In this document: positions 10,700 through 22,318 of the stretch, piece by piece | How positions within the stretch are numbered: position 1 is the stretch's first letter | Layout of the letters: every line of letters begins with the position of its first letter | From: Lunularia cruciata | Lineage: Eukaryota > Streptophyta > Marchantiopsida > Lunulariales > Lunulariaceae | NCBI GenBank assembly: GCA_948567375.1 | Contig: OX419761.1 | Location: 33,048,501 to 33,112,500, forward strand | DNA: 64,000 bases | Direction of reading: 5' to 3' | The notes under the pieces: generated by a model | Database searches by the model: none | The model's input: the letters and a program-made list of their open reading frames with translations, nothing else | Told to the model about the DNA's origin: nothing | Position numbers and translations under genes: made by a program

Positions 10700-11869
10700 G
10701 TAGTGGCCATTTTTTAATTAGCTTTTTTAGTGTTATGGTTCTTATTTCTGAGTGTATGCAACTATTTAAGCAAAACATTCAAAGTGCTACATCATCCAAT
10801 AGAAATTGGTGAATAAAGTAAAAGAGCTTCCTTGCTCTTTGTCACTTTGCTCAAACTCTCTCATGAAATTTTCTTGATTTGTGTTTGCATTTAGGTGAAG
10901 TTCAATAAAATTATAGGTTTTTTAGTATATGTGATCACTAGCTTTGGTACAAATGCTTGATACAATGCATTGATGGCATTGAGCTACAGTGTTATAAGTA
11001 ACCAAAGTGTGAATATCAAATGGATAAATTGTTATGAAGATCTTATAATATCTCAAAGATCATGCCTTCCAAAGGGTAGAACATTTTTCAGGAGGATAGT
11101 GCCTTCCAAAGGGTAGGATATCAAGTTTCAAGCAAAGTTAATAGTTTGCAGAGGGATAGAACATTGGTCTTGGGAGAAGATGATGCCCTCTAAGGGTTAG
11201 AATTGCGGTTTGCTAAATGCAATGCCTTTGGAAGTGCAATACGTTATCTTTGGTGAAGATGGTGCCTTTTTCAAGGGGAGTACATTTATTTGCGGAGCAT
11301 AGCGACTTTGGAAGGAGATGCACATAATCTTTGGAAGACCTTAGATTGTGGTCTTTGGAAGGAGCAAGGATCTTTGGGGAGGTAATCTCCGTCCAAAGAC
11401 CAGTTGGTCTTTGAAAGACCACACCCCTTGTCTTCAAAATGGTAGGACACTCATCTTCATAGAATCTTCAAGAGATCTTATAGAGGAAGATTCCCTCTCA
11501 TTTTGAACCATCACTTCTTAGAATTCATCAGAATTATATAATTGTGTGCAAGTGATATTCTTTGTGGTTTCTATAGTGCACCTTCTTGGTGTCAATCTCC
11601 TCATCTGGGATTTGTCTCTGCTCAAGAGGTTAAATAAGTGCTTATAGAGGTTGGAGCTTTGTATCTTATCTTTGATTCTTCATAGGTTTTGTCTAGTAAA
11701 TACTAAAGGACTCCAATGTGACACTTTCCTTTGTATTCAATCATTTCCAACTTGCATCCCTATGGGATCAACCTATTACTTACTAAAATAATTCAATTGT
11801 GTGAGTATTGGGTTGTCACACATGTACTGAGCCCATTTTTTCTGCAATCTCTCCATTCATGGATGCAAG
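10700..11869. other. Non-coding, repeat-like AT-rich stretch
   Basis: No coding frame is convincing. Imperfect repeats of a CCTTCCAAAGGGTAG/GCCTTTGGAAG type recur between 11060 and 11420. The segment ends in GGGTTGTCACA (11811-11821), which would suit an LTR end, but no partner LTR was found in the window. Confidence 0.4.
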
Positions 11870-12608
11870 TGTAATACCAAGAGCTAGCCATATGATCTAG
11901 ATGTGAAATTTGGTTTGGGAACATCTAGAATGATGTTATACATGATGGTCAAAATAGATCAGATAGAAGTATCACCAAAAGAGTACTTCTACTAATAGAG
12001 CAGAAACTAAAATAGACTTGAGAACCTTAGAACCAATAGCTAGACATATGATTTAAAGGTGAGAATTGGTTTGGTAACATCTGGAAGGATGTTACACATG
12101 ATGGACTAAACATATCAGAAAGAGGTTTCACCAAAAGGGGACTTCTACTAATAGAATAGGAACCGAAATATGTCTGAAATCTTTGAAGGCAATTTTGGAG
12201 GTCTAAATAGATGAATTAGGCCTCGAAAATGTGCATAACCCCTCTTCCTTTAGCAAAGGGAAGGCTCGCTTTCCCTCCCCCCTGGTTTGTTTCATCGAGA
12301 GCTTTCCAATGGTACCTTACGTGATTCTTAAGACTCCTATAGGAAGATTCCCTAAAAGATTCCCTTTGGTCAAAGCTTGTTTGACCAACCAGATAGGACC
12401 TAGACCAACATGTCACCCATCCAAGTAAGTAATCCAAGGGTGGAGCTTGCTGATAGGTCACTTATCTGTGTGCCTAATCCTATGGTGGAACTTCCTTGGA
12501 GGAGATCCTCTTTGTCTATATAATAAAGAGAAAGTGCTCCTTTGGGACACCGAATGTTGAGTGTGTAATTTGTGTTTCTCTCTCTTCTCTTGTCCTTGGA
12601 GTATTACA
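11870..12608 (+). repeat. 5' LTR of element C (739 bp)
   Basis: It starts TGTAATAC and ends GTATTACA, a perfect 8-bp terminal inverted repeat. It contains an internal direct duplication with a period of about 156 bp (TAGCCATATGAT at 11885 versus TAGACATATGAT at 12041) and a TATA box (CTATATAATAAAG, about 12516) near the probable transcription start. It is matched by 17721-18440. Confidence 0.92.
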
Positions 12609-12609
12609 A

Positions 12610-12621
12610 TGGTAGCAGAGC
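12610..12621 (+). other. Primer binding site of element C
   Basis: TGGTAGCAGAGC starts one base after the 5' LTR. It differs from the usual tRNA-Met primer site TGGTATCAGAGC at one base. Confidence 0.85.
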
Positions 12622-12748
12622 AAGTGTCTTAGTCCAAGAGAGTGGATCACCCCTCTTGGAAGAGTAGGAACTATTGAAACTGAGTAATTTGAGGTGGAGA
12701 ACATAGAGTAGTTGCTAGACATAGGAAGGACTTTAGAGAGCGGACGGG

Positions 12749-13143
12749 ATGGATGCATCGGGAGGACAATTTCCCACACCTAGCTTTCCATTCCCAAATC
12801 CATTCCACATCAAGGTTATGTACACACAATGTGAGCAAATGAGGCTATCGCTAGTTTATCACTTTGGCGTAGAATTCATGGATAGGGTGATGAACTCACC
12901 AAACCCGATGATTCTACCTATGGTGATATATGACAAAGAGTGGGATTTGACAATCTACATTCTATTATGATGATATGGATGTGAATGTCCCAGATCCTCT
13001 CCCTTTCAACACTCAAGTAGAAATCCGTTATGTAGTGAGACCGAAAGTGATGTTTAGAGATTTTGTGGTTAGAAATTTTGGCAAGGAGTATTATCAACAA
13101 ATGATAGATTCTGAGGTCCCAATGGTAGTTCCAGCCTTCTAGA
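12749..13143 (+). pseudogene. N-terminal gag/leader ORF of element C
   Basis: An ATG-started frame (12749-12970) reads MDASGGQFPTPSFPFPNPF, then YHFGVEFMDRVMNSPNPMI and WDLTIYILL. After a stop the neighbouring frame continues with YDDMDVNVPDPLPFN and FGKEYYQQMIDSEVPMVVPA up to 13143. A related fragment lies at 6596-6912 on the minus strand, so this was a real coding region in the family. It precedes the capsid-like frame. The exact role (Gag N-terminus or a separate leader protein) is not known to me. Confidence 0.5.
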
Positions 13144-13182
13144 GTGATCATATTGACTCTGTATTAAAGTAGACAATAGCAA

Positions 13183-14200
13183 TTGAGTGTTGCAGGAACC
13201 ATGAATCCGCAATTGCAAGAACTGGTGCAAGGAATGCAAGGGATGTTGAATGAATTTCGAGAGATTAAGATGACCATGGAGACATTACAAAGTCAAGTGC
13301 AGATCCTCAGGAACAATCAAGCCATGCAAGAAGAAGAGCCGTCTCAAAACCCAGTACCTACAACTGAAGTACTTGGAGAGGCACCTATACCTACAAACCC
13401 TATTAACGATGAAGCCACATTGCTACTCCGGATGAAGAAGACCTACAACATGGAGCCTTACAAGGGGTAGCGTATGATGGGAGTAGTGGAAAATTGGATC
13501 TCAAGAATGAATTGATATTTCAGATTGTTCTCAACAGAGATCACGGGGCATGTTGTAGGCATGTTTGCATGTGGGTACTTGACCGATAAAGCCCTCACAT
13601 TGTATGATGCTTGGGAATAATCCATGTTGGCAGAGAGAAGGGAGGTCACATGGACATCAATGCAAGAAAGGATTGTTGAAGAATTTCCAATCGGTGGATT
13701 CTGTGCAGATGGCTCGAACCTGACTATGGGGATTGAGACAGAAGAGCAGCATACAAGAGTATGTGGATGCATTTCTGGATCTACAAGTCATAATAATCGA
13801 CATGAGTCCAATAGAGGCTCTTGACAATTTCAAACGAGGGTTAAAGGAGCGGATTTGCCAAGAAGTCATGGTGCAAAATCTTTGCACGGTATTTGAAGCC
13901 ATTGCTTGTGCACAAAGAATAGTAGGAGCATTGAGTGGAGGTGAAGGAGTAGTTCCACCTCAACATTATTGGGTAGAAATGCCACACATGGGTGGACCCG
14001 TACCGATGGAATTGTGCAACCTTCAATTTTGAGATCAAGGAGCACGACCGCTTCAAGGAGAGCGTGGACGGGTAGAAGAACGAAGAGATGGAGTCCCACG
14101 AGGACATGGAACTTGAGGAGAACAACGCCGGTGTTACAATTGTGGCCATATTGGGCATATATCTACCAATTGTTGCACTCATTTCCCTAGAGGCCCTTGA
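13183..14200 (+). pseudogene. gag (capsid and nucleocapsid) of element C
   Basis: The first frame (13183-13470) begins with a helical stretch around LVQGMQGMLNEFREIKM. Later frames at 13624-13824 and 13733-14032 carry the retrotransposon Gag core (SIQEYVDAFLDLQ, FKRGLKERICQEVM). A zinc knuckle at 14132-14173 reads CYNCGHIGHISTNC, a CX2CX4HX4C nucleocapsid motif. Frameshifts near 13470, 13620 and 13730 and TGA codons at about 14030 and 14113 disrupt it. The protein would form the virus-like particle and package element RNA. Confidence 0.75.
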
Positions 14201-14289
14201 CCTTCATATATGTGATCTTTGAACAACATGGAGAGGTGCATTGAAGAAGAGGAGGTAGAAAACACTCGGAAAATGAAGATCACCAATAA

Positions 14290-16138
14290 ATGTACCTTGC
14301 GGTTTTAATTGGATCAATAAGGAAGGAGAGAAGCAAGAGAAGGAAGAAGACTAATGTGCAAAGATCCCAAAAGGCAACCTCACAATTGATTGTCATGAAT
14401 GGAGTCCTAGAAGGCAATCAAGTGAGACTATTAATCAATCCAAGAGCAACAGAGAATTTCTTATCTTGCTCTATTACAATAAGATTGAGAATGGATCTAG
14501 AGAGAGATGGGAGTGAAGAAGTAGAGTTGCCTAACGTGCAAATAGAGAGGATTGAATCATTACCTAGACAAGTCACACTCTCTATAGGAGAATATCAAGA
14601 AGCAATTGAGTGGCGAGTGATACAATTAGCTCGTTATGATGCAATCTTAGGTATGCCATGGATGGAGCATTATAACCCTATGGGAGATTGGAGGAAGAAA
14701 GTAGTGAGAACCTACCAATGGTCAATCATTGGGGTTAAAGAAAAATCACCCAAGCAGGATCTACCTCTATATGTCATAGGGACGGCAACTATTTGTAAGA
14801 CCGATAGATTTTTCATGGGTCTAATAAGAGAAGTCCAAAGTGCACAACTTGATGGAAAAATTCTTGAGATATTTAAGGCCATGGTGGATGAATTTCAAGA
14901 TGTTTTTCCCGATGATCTACCCTCAAGATTACCATCAAAAAGGAGAGTACATCATAAAATTGAGACACTCCCGGGGAAGACACCTCCTTGTAAGGCTCTA
15001 TATTGCCTATCACTTCATGAGTTGGAGGAGTGTAAGACTCAAATTGAGGAGATGCTACAAAAGGGGTTCATCCAATCTAGCATATCACCATATGGAGCTC
15101 CTGTCTTGTTTGTGAAGAAGAAGGATGGTACAATGCGCACGTGCATTGACTATCGAGGTCTCAATCAGCAAACAGTGAAGAACAAATACCCCTTACCTTT
15201 CATGGATGACCTATTTGATCAACTCCATGGAGCGAGATACTTCACCAAATTGGACTTGCAGAGTGGTTACAATCAAATCTGAATTGCAAAGGAGGATGTG
15301 TACAAAACTGCCTTTCAAACCAAGTATGGTCACTTCAAGTATCTTGTGATGCCTTTTGGCCTCACCAATGCACTTGCCACTTTCATGAGTCTAATGAATG
15401 ACATATTTTGTCCACACTTGGATAAGTTCTGTTATCATCTTCTTAGATGATATCTTAGTATATAGTAGCACGATGGCGGAACACAAACAACATCTACGAG
15501 AGGTCCTCCAGATTCTAAGATAGAATTGATTGTATGCCAAAATCTCAAAGTGCGAGTTTGACGAGTCTGAAGTAGACTACTTGGGGCATAGAGTAAGTGC
15601 AGAGGGCATTCAGGTATTGACAGATAAAATAGAGGTCATTCAAAAATGGAGTGCCACAAAAGATCAGACTCAACTCAAGAGCTTCTTGGGGTTGACGAGA
15701 TTCTATTGTAGATTTGTCAAGGACTTCTCCAAGGTTGCACAGCCTTTAACAGCACTACTTGGCAAGGGGAAGAAGTGGACATGGAGAACCGCACAAGAGT
15801 TGGCCTTTCAAGAATTGAAAGCTACCTTGCTACATGCACCAATCTTGAAGTGGTATGACCCAAAACGTACAATCAAGTTGGCTACAGATGCATCACGCGT
15901 AGCAATAGGAGCAGTCCTACAACAAGAGTGGCATGACGGATGGCATCCAATTGCATATTTCTCTCAAAATTTATTACCAGTGGAGCGCAACTACTACACC
16001 ACAGACAGAGAAGAGTTGGCCATCATTTTGGCAACCAAGCATTGGAAGCACTATCTGGGCAAGAAGGCATTTGTAGTAGAGACAGACCACAAACCTCTAG
16101 TCTACCTCAAGATGCAGAAGGATCTATCTTGTCACTAG
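14290..16138 (+). pseudogene. Protease, reverse transcriptase and RNase H of element C
   Basis: A 330-codon frame (14290-15282) starts with a pepsin-like protease whose active site reads [12 protein letters not shown], where the family has DSG; the catalytic aspartate is lost. [15 protein letters not shown] closes the domain. The RT begins near [20 protein letters not shown] and runs through [20 protein letters not shown] to a TGA at 15280-15282, where family members have arginine. Beyond it come [20 protein letters not shown], a frameshift near 15430, and FLDDILVYS (catalytic DD) in another frame. RNase H at about 15880-16130 keeps ATDAS, DREELAII and ETDHKPL. It is dead as a protein but easy to identify. 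Confidence 0.9.
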
Positions 16139-16270
16139 ATTTGGTGGGCAAAGTGGCAACAATGCTTCAACATGACAATCACCTATGTGGAAGAAGCAAC
16201 TTGCAGATCCATTCACCCGCATGCCAATGGCAAACAACTTGGTGGTAGAGGTTAAGATTAACCCTGAATT

Positions 16271-17218
16271 TTGGCCAAAGATTCTGGTTGCTACAAAACT
16301 GATCCACAGATTGTAGATGCGCAATCATCCAAAGGTGTTACTAGCACCCAAGGACTCAGCTTTTGTGGTGGCAGATTATGGATCCCAAATGTCCTAGAAT
16401 TACGCACCACCATTCTAGCTGAATGGCATGATTTGGCCATTGTAGGTCATGTCGGAGTGGACAAGACCTTGGATGCAATCCAACGCCATTACTATTGGCC
16501 TAAGATGAGCAATGACATGATGGACTACGTGCGGAGCTACCTACTTTGTCAACAGAACAAAGCCTCTAATCAAGCTCCTGCAGTGCTCCTTCAACCTCTC
16601 CCCACGCCTACCCAACGCTGGGAACAAGTGAGTATGGACCTCGTGTGTGAATTATCCAAGACCACCTCAGGGTTTGACTCCATCATGGTCTTTGTGGACT
16701 GGCTCAGCAAAATGATTCATGTACGCCCTACCACCAAGGATGTGACCGCTCCACAACTAGCTCAATTATACTTAGATGCAATCTTCTCTCACCATGGCTT
16801 GTCTAGAGTACTTATCACTTATAGAGGCACTCAATTCACCAGTTTGTTTTGGCGAACACTCTTTGGGTTCTTCAAAACCAAGTTGGCCATGTCCATAGCT
16901 TACCACCCACAAACAGATGGCCAAATAGAGCAGGCTAATTGCACGATTGAAGACATGTTACGCGGCTTCACCTTAGAAGAGCAAGAGAGGTTGGACACCC
17001 TACTCCCGTTGGTGGAATTTGCTTACAACAATTCAATGAATGCATCCACCCAAGTCACTCTGTTCTTCCTCATGTATGGTGAGCATCCCTTCACACCTTC
17101 TAGCTTGATGAAGATCCGTCCAACGGCTACCAAGGTCAATGCAGTCAACACGTTTGTTTCTAGAATCCAACAAGGTGTGGAGAGCGCTAAGCACAGATTA
17201 CAGATTGCACAAAATTGA
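16271..17218 (+). pseudogene. Integrase of element C
   Basis: A 315-codon frame. The zinc head is AIVGHVGVDKTLDAI..HYYWPKM..YLLCQQNKA, with one of the two zinc cysteines replaced by tyrosine. The core shows MDLV (first Asp), VLITYRGTQFTS (second Asp replaced by Tyr; the family has SDRGTQF), and YHPQTDGQIEQANC (Glu kept), then EFAYNNSMNASTQVTLFFLM. The frame ends at a TGA (17216-17218) in IAQN-stop-QKQY, where an arginine is expected. The enzyme would insert element cDNA into chromosomes; loss of the second Asp alone would inactivate it. Confidence 0.9.
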
Positions 17219-17251
17219 CAAAAGCAGTATGTTGATGCACATCATAGGCAC

Positions 17252-17707
17252 ATGGAGCTCAATGTTGGAGATCAAGTGTGGCTATCGACAACCAACCTCA
17301 CATTAGTTGGACCTTGTAAGCTCAGGGCCCGTTTTATTGGGTCTTTCTCAATTCTTTGTTGTGTCAATGTTGTGGCCTATCACCTTGAGCTACCACCACA
17401 CATGAAGATCCATCCTGTGTTCCATGTTTCTCTACTTTGCAGATATGATGTCCACTCAGGCCAGGGTCATTCCACCCAAGACATTCAACCTTGTCCGACA
17501 CTCATTGATGGCATAGAGGAATATGAAGTGGAGTGTATTCTCCAAAAATGCATGCGTTGTACTCGCCATCCACGGGTGGACTATCTAGTATAGTGGAAAG
17601 GTTACCCCCTCTATGAAGCAACTTGGGAGCCCGCTGCCAATTTGACACATGTACCGGTGTTGGTGCAAGCATTTGAGCAACAATTGCACGAGGACATTAC
17701 ATCTTAA
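17252..17707 (+). pseudogene. Integrase C-terminus and chromodomain of element C
   Basis: The frame continues LNVGDQVWLSTTNL and LPPHMKIHPVFHVSLL, the conserved tail of gypsy integrases, then EEYEVECILQ with RHPRVDYLV, a TAG stop at about 17591-17593, and WKGYPLYEATWEPAANLTHV, a chromodomain (aromatic cage residues in YEVE, W and WEP). The final stop TAA (17705-17707) overlaps the polypurine tract. The fusion defines the element as a chromovirus. Confidence 0.85.
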
Positions 17708-17718
17708 AAGGAAGGAGG
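17706..17718 (+). other. Polypurine tract of element C
   Basis: AAAAGGAAGGAGG lies two bases before the 3' LTR start and is the plus-strand primer site for reverse transcription. Confidence 0.85.
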
Positions 17719-17720
17719 TC

Positions 17721-18440
17721 TATAATACCAAGAGCTAGCCATATGATCTAGATATGAAATTTGTTTTGGTAACATCTAGAATGATGTTATACATGATGGT
17801 CAAAATAGATCAGATAGAAGTATCACCAAAAGAGTACTTCTACTAATAGAGCAAAAACCAAAATAGACTTGAGAACCTTTGAACCAATAGCTAGACATAT
17901 TATTTAAAGGTGAGAATTGGTTTGGTAACATCTGGAAGGATGTTACACATGATGGACTAAACAGATCAGAAAGAGGTATCACCAAAAATGGACTTCTACT
18001 AATAGAGTACGAACCGAAATATGCCTGAAATCTTTGAAGGTAATTTTGGAGGCCTAAACGGATGAATTAGGCCTCGAAAATGTGCGCCCCCCCCCCCCCC
18101 TAAGAAAGAGAAGGCTGGCCTTCCCTTCCCCCTGGTTTGTCTTGTCAAGAGCTTTCCAATGGTACCTTACATGATTTTGAAACTCTACAGGAAGATTCTC
18201 TAAAAGATTCCCTCCGGTCAAAGCTTGTTTGACCAACCAGATAGGACCTAGACCAACATGTCACCCATCCAAGTAGGTAATCCAAGGGTGGCCCTTGCTG
18301 ACAGGTCACCTATCTGTGTGTCTAATCCTATGGTGGAGCTTCCTTGGAGAAGATCCTTTGTCTATATAATAAAGAGAAAGTGCTCCTTTGGAGCACCGAA
18401 TGTTGAGTGTGTAATTTGTGTTTCTCTCTATTCTCTTGTC
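17721..18440 (+). repeat. 3' LTR of element C, truncated by 14 bp
   Basis: It aligns with 11870-12608 from TATAATACC (first G changed to A) to TTCTCTTGTC, then stops where the 5' LTR continues with CTTGGAGTATTACA. It carries a run of 14 C residues (18087-18100) absent from the 5' LTR. A TATA box is kept near 18362. Confidence 0.88.
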
Positions 18441-18573
18441 AGATACATGGATGTATCTGTTCAGACAGATTCTGTATTTGTAGCCAAATAAATATCCAAT
18501 AGAATATGATACAGAACCTCAAACACATTTTGGCTACATGGATATATTTGTAAACAGATACATCCATGTATCT
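18441..18573. mobile_element. 133-bp MITE-like element with perfect 21-bp TIRs
   Basis: The left end AGATACATGGATGTATCTGT (18441-18460, plus T) is exactly the reverse complement of the right end at 18553-18573. Each TIR is itself nearly palindromic (AGATACAT..ATGTATCT). Inner parts pair further through GTAGCCAAA. There is no coding capacity. No target-site duplication is visible, because the adjacent LTR end is missing on the right side. Confidence 0.7.
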
Positions 18574-21500
18574 ATTTAAAATGCGTGAAATCCTCTAAAT
18601 AGTCAATGATTTGTGAATAATGATGGAGGACCATCCTGAACTTGTGCTCATCACCATTTTCTTTGCTCATACAAGGGGCAGATTGTCCAAGCACGGCTCG
18701 GGCTGGTTTAGACCACCATTTGAAGGAGATCTTGAAATCCAATAATATGTAATGGCAAGGGAATGGCCAAAATGGGAGTTGAATTTGGACTAACCAAGAT
18801 CAGCATGGGAGGCAAAAGATCTATGTTGCAATTGAGAAGGGAAAGGGGAATGGAAGGAAGAGGAGGTTTTGTGTTCCAAGAGGTATGTCCTCCATGGTTC
18901 ACTTAGCTCAATTAAAATTCCCAAATTCCTCGAGTGTGGTTTCTCAAAGTAGGCTCCTATGAATTTCTTCAAGTCTGCACACTCAATTTCTTCAAGTCTG
19001 AGTGATGTGCTTACTGAGGTTGGTGCACATGAATCAATCCAAATATCCCAATTCTTGTGCCCAAATGTTTGAATAGGAGGAATACTACAGTCATAAATCT
19101 AATTTTGCTTTCTGCCTAAGAATAAGGCGCCCAAACATGTTAGATTATAATTTCCTTTGTACACTCTCACACTCAAGACCATATTCAAAATTTGAGACAT
19201 CAGATTTCAAGACCTTTCCAAGTGACACGTGGTAAGTTTAGCCACTATTTTCCATCCTATAGTGACACGAGGCCTTGTTAATTCATGGTTAACTCTCAAG
19301 ATTATCTCCTAATCCCTCCAATAACTCTCCCATAACCTTCACCTCCTAGAAATTCAAAACAAAACAAAACTTTCTTACGGGGCCTTCAGTTGTTTTACAC
19401 TTCATTGTTACTTTATTACGGGACCCCATCCGTAATAAAGTAACAATGCCCGTAAGAAAAATTTCCATAACTTTCGCCTTTGAAAACCCCTAATGCAGGA
19501 TTTCAACCATAGTTCCTTGAACTGATCGTTCACACTTTTCACATGAACATGAACCTTAAATAAGAATTCATCTTCAAAATGGCAGTAAGGCATGTGCACT
19601 TTTTGTCCTAAAGTTCTCATCATCTAACTTTCGGCACGACAGACAAATGGAGGTAGAGCAGAAGATCCCGAACACAACTTATCATCACATTGAGACTTCA
19701 TATAACATCTATTTGTAGTTAGAGGGCACTCTGATTGCAAGCTTCGTTCCAGTTTGCTTCTCTCTATGCTGATTTTTCGGTCACAAAACAAAAAATTAAA
19801 CCCTGTGTTGATCAGCCCGACCTCCATGAGATGATTGTAAATCTATTACTACCGTAATGATTTCTGTCCAGTAAATTGCAAGTGAAGGAACGAATGTCGT
19901 CCGGACGCATTGGTCGTATCAACAATACTTTCATAAGATTTCGTGAGTTACCAGTAATGGTCCTGAATGTGTGATTACATTGCTGAAGTAACGTTCAAAT
20001 GTGGATGTGTTCTTGTTCTTGTGGAAGTGTTCTCGGAATTGAATTGAGAGCGAGACATCCGCTTTCTACTTGAACTCAAATCAAAATGAGGAATCTACTA
20101 GAAAATTGTATATGAAGACCGAGCAAAATCATCAAATATTCAAGTCCTTTTAAGCACCAGTGAACAAACATACTACTGCAAACGAAAATGCAGGTCCCGA
20201 TTCACAGGACATTGCACTCAAATATCTTCTTTCCTAAGTTTGAGCACGATAATTAACTACTGAATGTGGTGTTGGTGTATGATTTGAAACTTCAACGGGT
20301 GCCGGTCTTATGTTGGACGTCCGACTTAGTCTAATAATTATAGTTCAGTCGGTCGCCTAGCATCCTTTTCAGATCGTTACGGGTGTATGGGTGTTGGGAC
20401 CCATAAGTTGGAGTCCCAATAAAAGGAGATCCCAACCTCGCACCCATGATCTGAAAATTATTTTTTGAGATTTGCTACTGGACTAATCGTTATGTATCAT
20501 TTGATGATGATCATAGTCCATGACACTTCATACTGCAGGCGAGGATGAATCTCATGATCACCGACAATTTGAAGCATCAATATCGTCAGACTTACTCTTT
20601 GAGACTGAAAAGCGAGTTAACCAATCTCGAAAAATTTCCGAGTGAGATAGTTTCCATTTTACTGTAATATCATGAACTCTGGATCCGACATAGTTCTTTA
20701 GCTACACTGCCTCACGTACTGTTTGACAGGAACATATCCGGTACAAAACTAACTTATCACCGGTATGAATCATTCTCTTCCTGGTCAGATCACGCGGTTC
20801 TAGTCCCAGCGCACACTGTCAGGCGATGGTATGCCATGGTCACTCCCGTCTCGACAAGATTTAATTCTCCTTGCCGCAAGTGCTTGGTTCCTCTCCCGTT
20901 CCAGGCAACGCCTAGCATAATTCCTTATAACCATATATAGATAGACACGGAGAAACAAATCCCTAATATAGAGATTCGGATCGACCATTGTCTTGCATCC
21001 AGTACGCTGGAGTTCTTTCATAATTCATGCACCGAGTATCCGGTAATTCATGAACTTTGATTCTTTTCGCTTCGTATACCTCTCATGAAGAGAATACATC
21101 CAGAATTACGATAAGTTCATACCCCACTGGAGAACTACGTTTTTAGGGAGACCAGTAGTTCAGTCATTTATGCGAATTGAGGACAAAAAGTACAATATAT
21201 ACTGAAGACTACTGGAACAGCTGAGGAAATGTGGTGGACGTTCTCAATCTTAGCTTATGAAGAAGAAATGGAGTCCTAATAGAGTAAGCATCAATGAAGT
21301 CTAGCCACTGATCGTCGTATTTGCAGAGTCACACTAGGTCCAGACTTTTCAAAATTTGATCTAGATGAAAAGATATACAGTACGTAAGCAAGACTTTGAT
21401 CCAGACACCCTCGGAATGTATACATCACCATACCTTGCCTTTTGTGAGCAATATAGGTCACTCTTGTATGGCTTGCACATTCCAACGGCTACGTCCCTAA

Positions 21501-21719
21501 ATGGTTTTCCGTATAGTAAATTATAGATCTCCTTAACGAGAGCATATGGTGAAATCCAATAAAAGTCATTGCCTTGTCTTCTCTTCTATCTACCAAATAT
21601 TGATAATAGATCTACTACTATGGTTATGCCAGGTTCTGTATTTCTCTCCTTAGCTTACAATATACACACAAGGTGTACCACAAATCAGATTAGGTAAGCC
21701 TTTATCACTTGACGACCGA
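18574..21719. other. No recognisable gene; contains one foldback element
   Basis: Frames are short and random-looking on both strands, and none shows a known domain or a plausible exon chain. A perfect hairpin lies at 19372-19458 (listed separately). The composition is more mixed than in the retrotransposon block to the left. Confidence 0.4.
19372..19458. repeat. Foldback element with nested inverted repeats
   Basis: The inner arms CATTGTTACTTTATTACGG (19403-19421) and its exact complement (19430-19448) surround an 8-base loop. The outer arms TTCTTACGGG (19372-19381) and CCCGTAAGAA (19449-19458) also pair, leaving about 21 unpaired bases on the left side. This looks like a small MITE or a hairpin-forming transcript source. 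Confidence 0.7.
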
Positions 21720-22269
21720 GCTACATCTTGTAGCTTTGGGAATCAATGTGTCAAAGTGCATAACAGTGTCCCTTCAGGTATCTCTCTCCACCTTGAGCTT
21801 CTTGAAGTGTGTATCACATCTACATATAGATTACATATTCTTGGAATGCCAAGAAGATCTCAGGATTTTGTCACATGCTTCTTAGATAGCACTTGCAAAT
21901 AATATTCTCCATGTGTATGAAATTTCTCTACTAGAAGATCCGCAAGTGGCATTTGGTAAACTCTCCTTTAGTATTGCTTGTCAACCGACTTACTTTCTCC
22001 ATATGGTTCCACCTTACTTGACTTTCCTATCTCGTCGGAGCTTTGGATAGAAGTATTATAGGAGTCTTTGGTGATATCATTGGACCATGGACATTTGAAT
22101 GTGTGACAAGGGATTTATCACATAGACAGACATCTCTACTGATCTTGTGTGGAGGAGAATGTCTATTATCTATGGAGGAGATGGCACTTATAGCATTTTT
22201 GGGTGGTAGTTAGGCTCTCTTAGCACCCCTACTTTCCTCTTGTTTTGTGGTTGTTGATTTTCCAATTTT

Positions 22270-22271
<2 letters not shown>

Positions 22272-22315
<44 letters not shown>
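22272..22315. repeat. (TA)n microsatellite within LINE-like copy 1
   Basis: Uninterrupted TA repeat of 44 bases. The matching position in the other copy (about 39120-39140) has unique coding sequence (DRPILETYV), so the repeat expanded or inserted here after the copies separated. Confidence 0.95.

Positions 22316-22318
<3 letters not shown>

Larger units (their letters stand above)
11870..18440 (+). mobile_element. Near-complete Ty3/gypsy chromovirus (element C)
   Basis: It contains, in order: 5' LTR (11870-12608), PBS, gag with a CCHC knuckle, protease, RT, RNase H, integrase, chromodomain, polypurine tract and 3' LTR (17721-18440). The chromodomain fused behind integrase places it in the chromovirus branch. 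The two LTRs differ by only a few percent by eye, so insertion was relatively recent. Inactivation is clear: frameshifts in gag and RT, several in-frame TGA codons at expected arginines, a protease active site changed to NPR, and the second integrase Asp changed to Tyr. The last 14 bases of the 3' LTR are missing, replaced by a MITE-like element. Confidence 0.93.
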
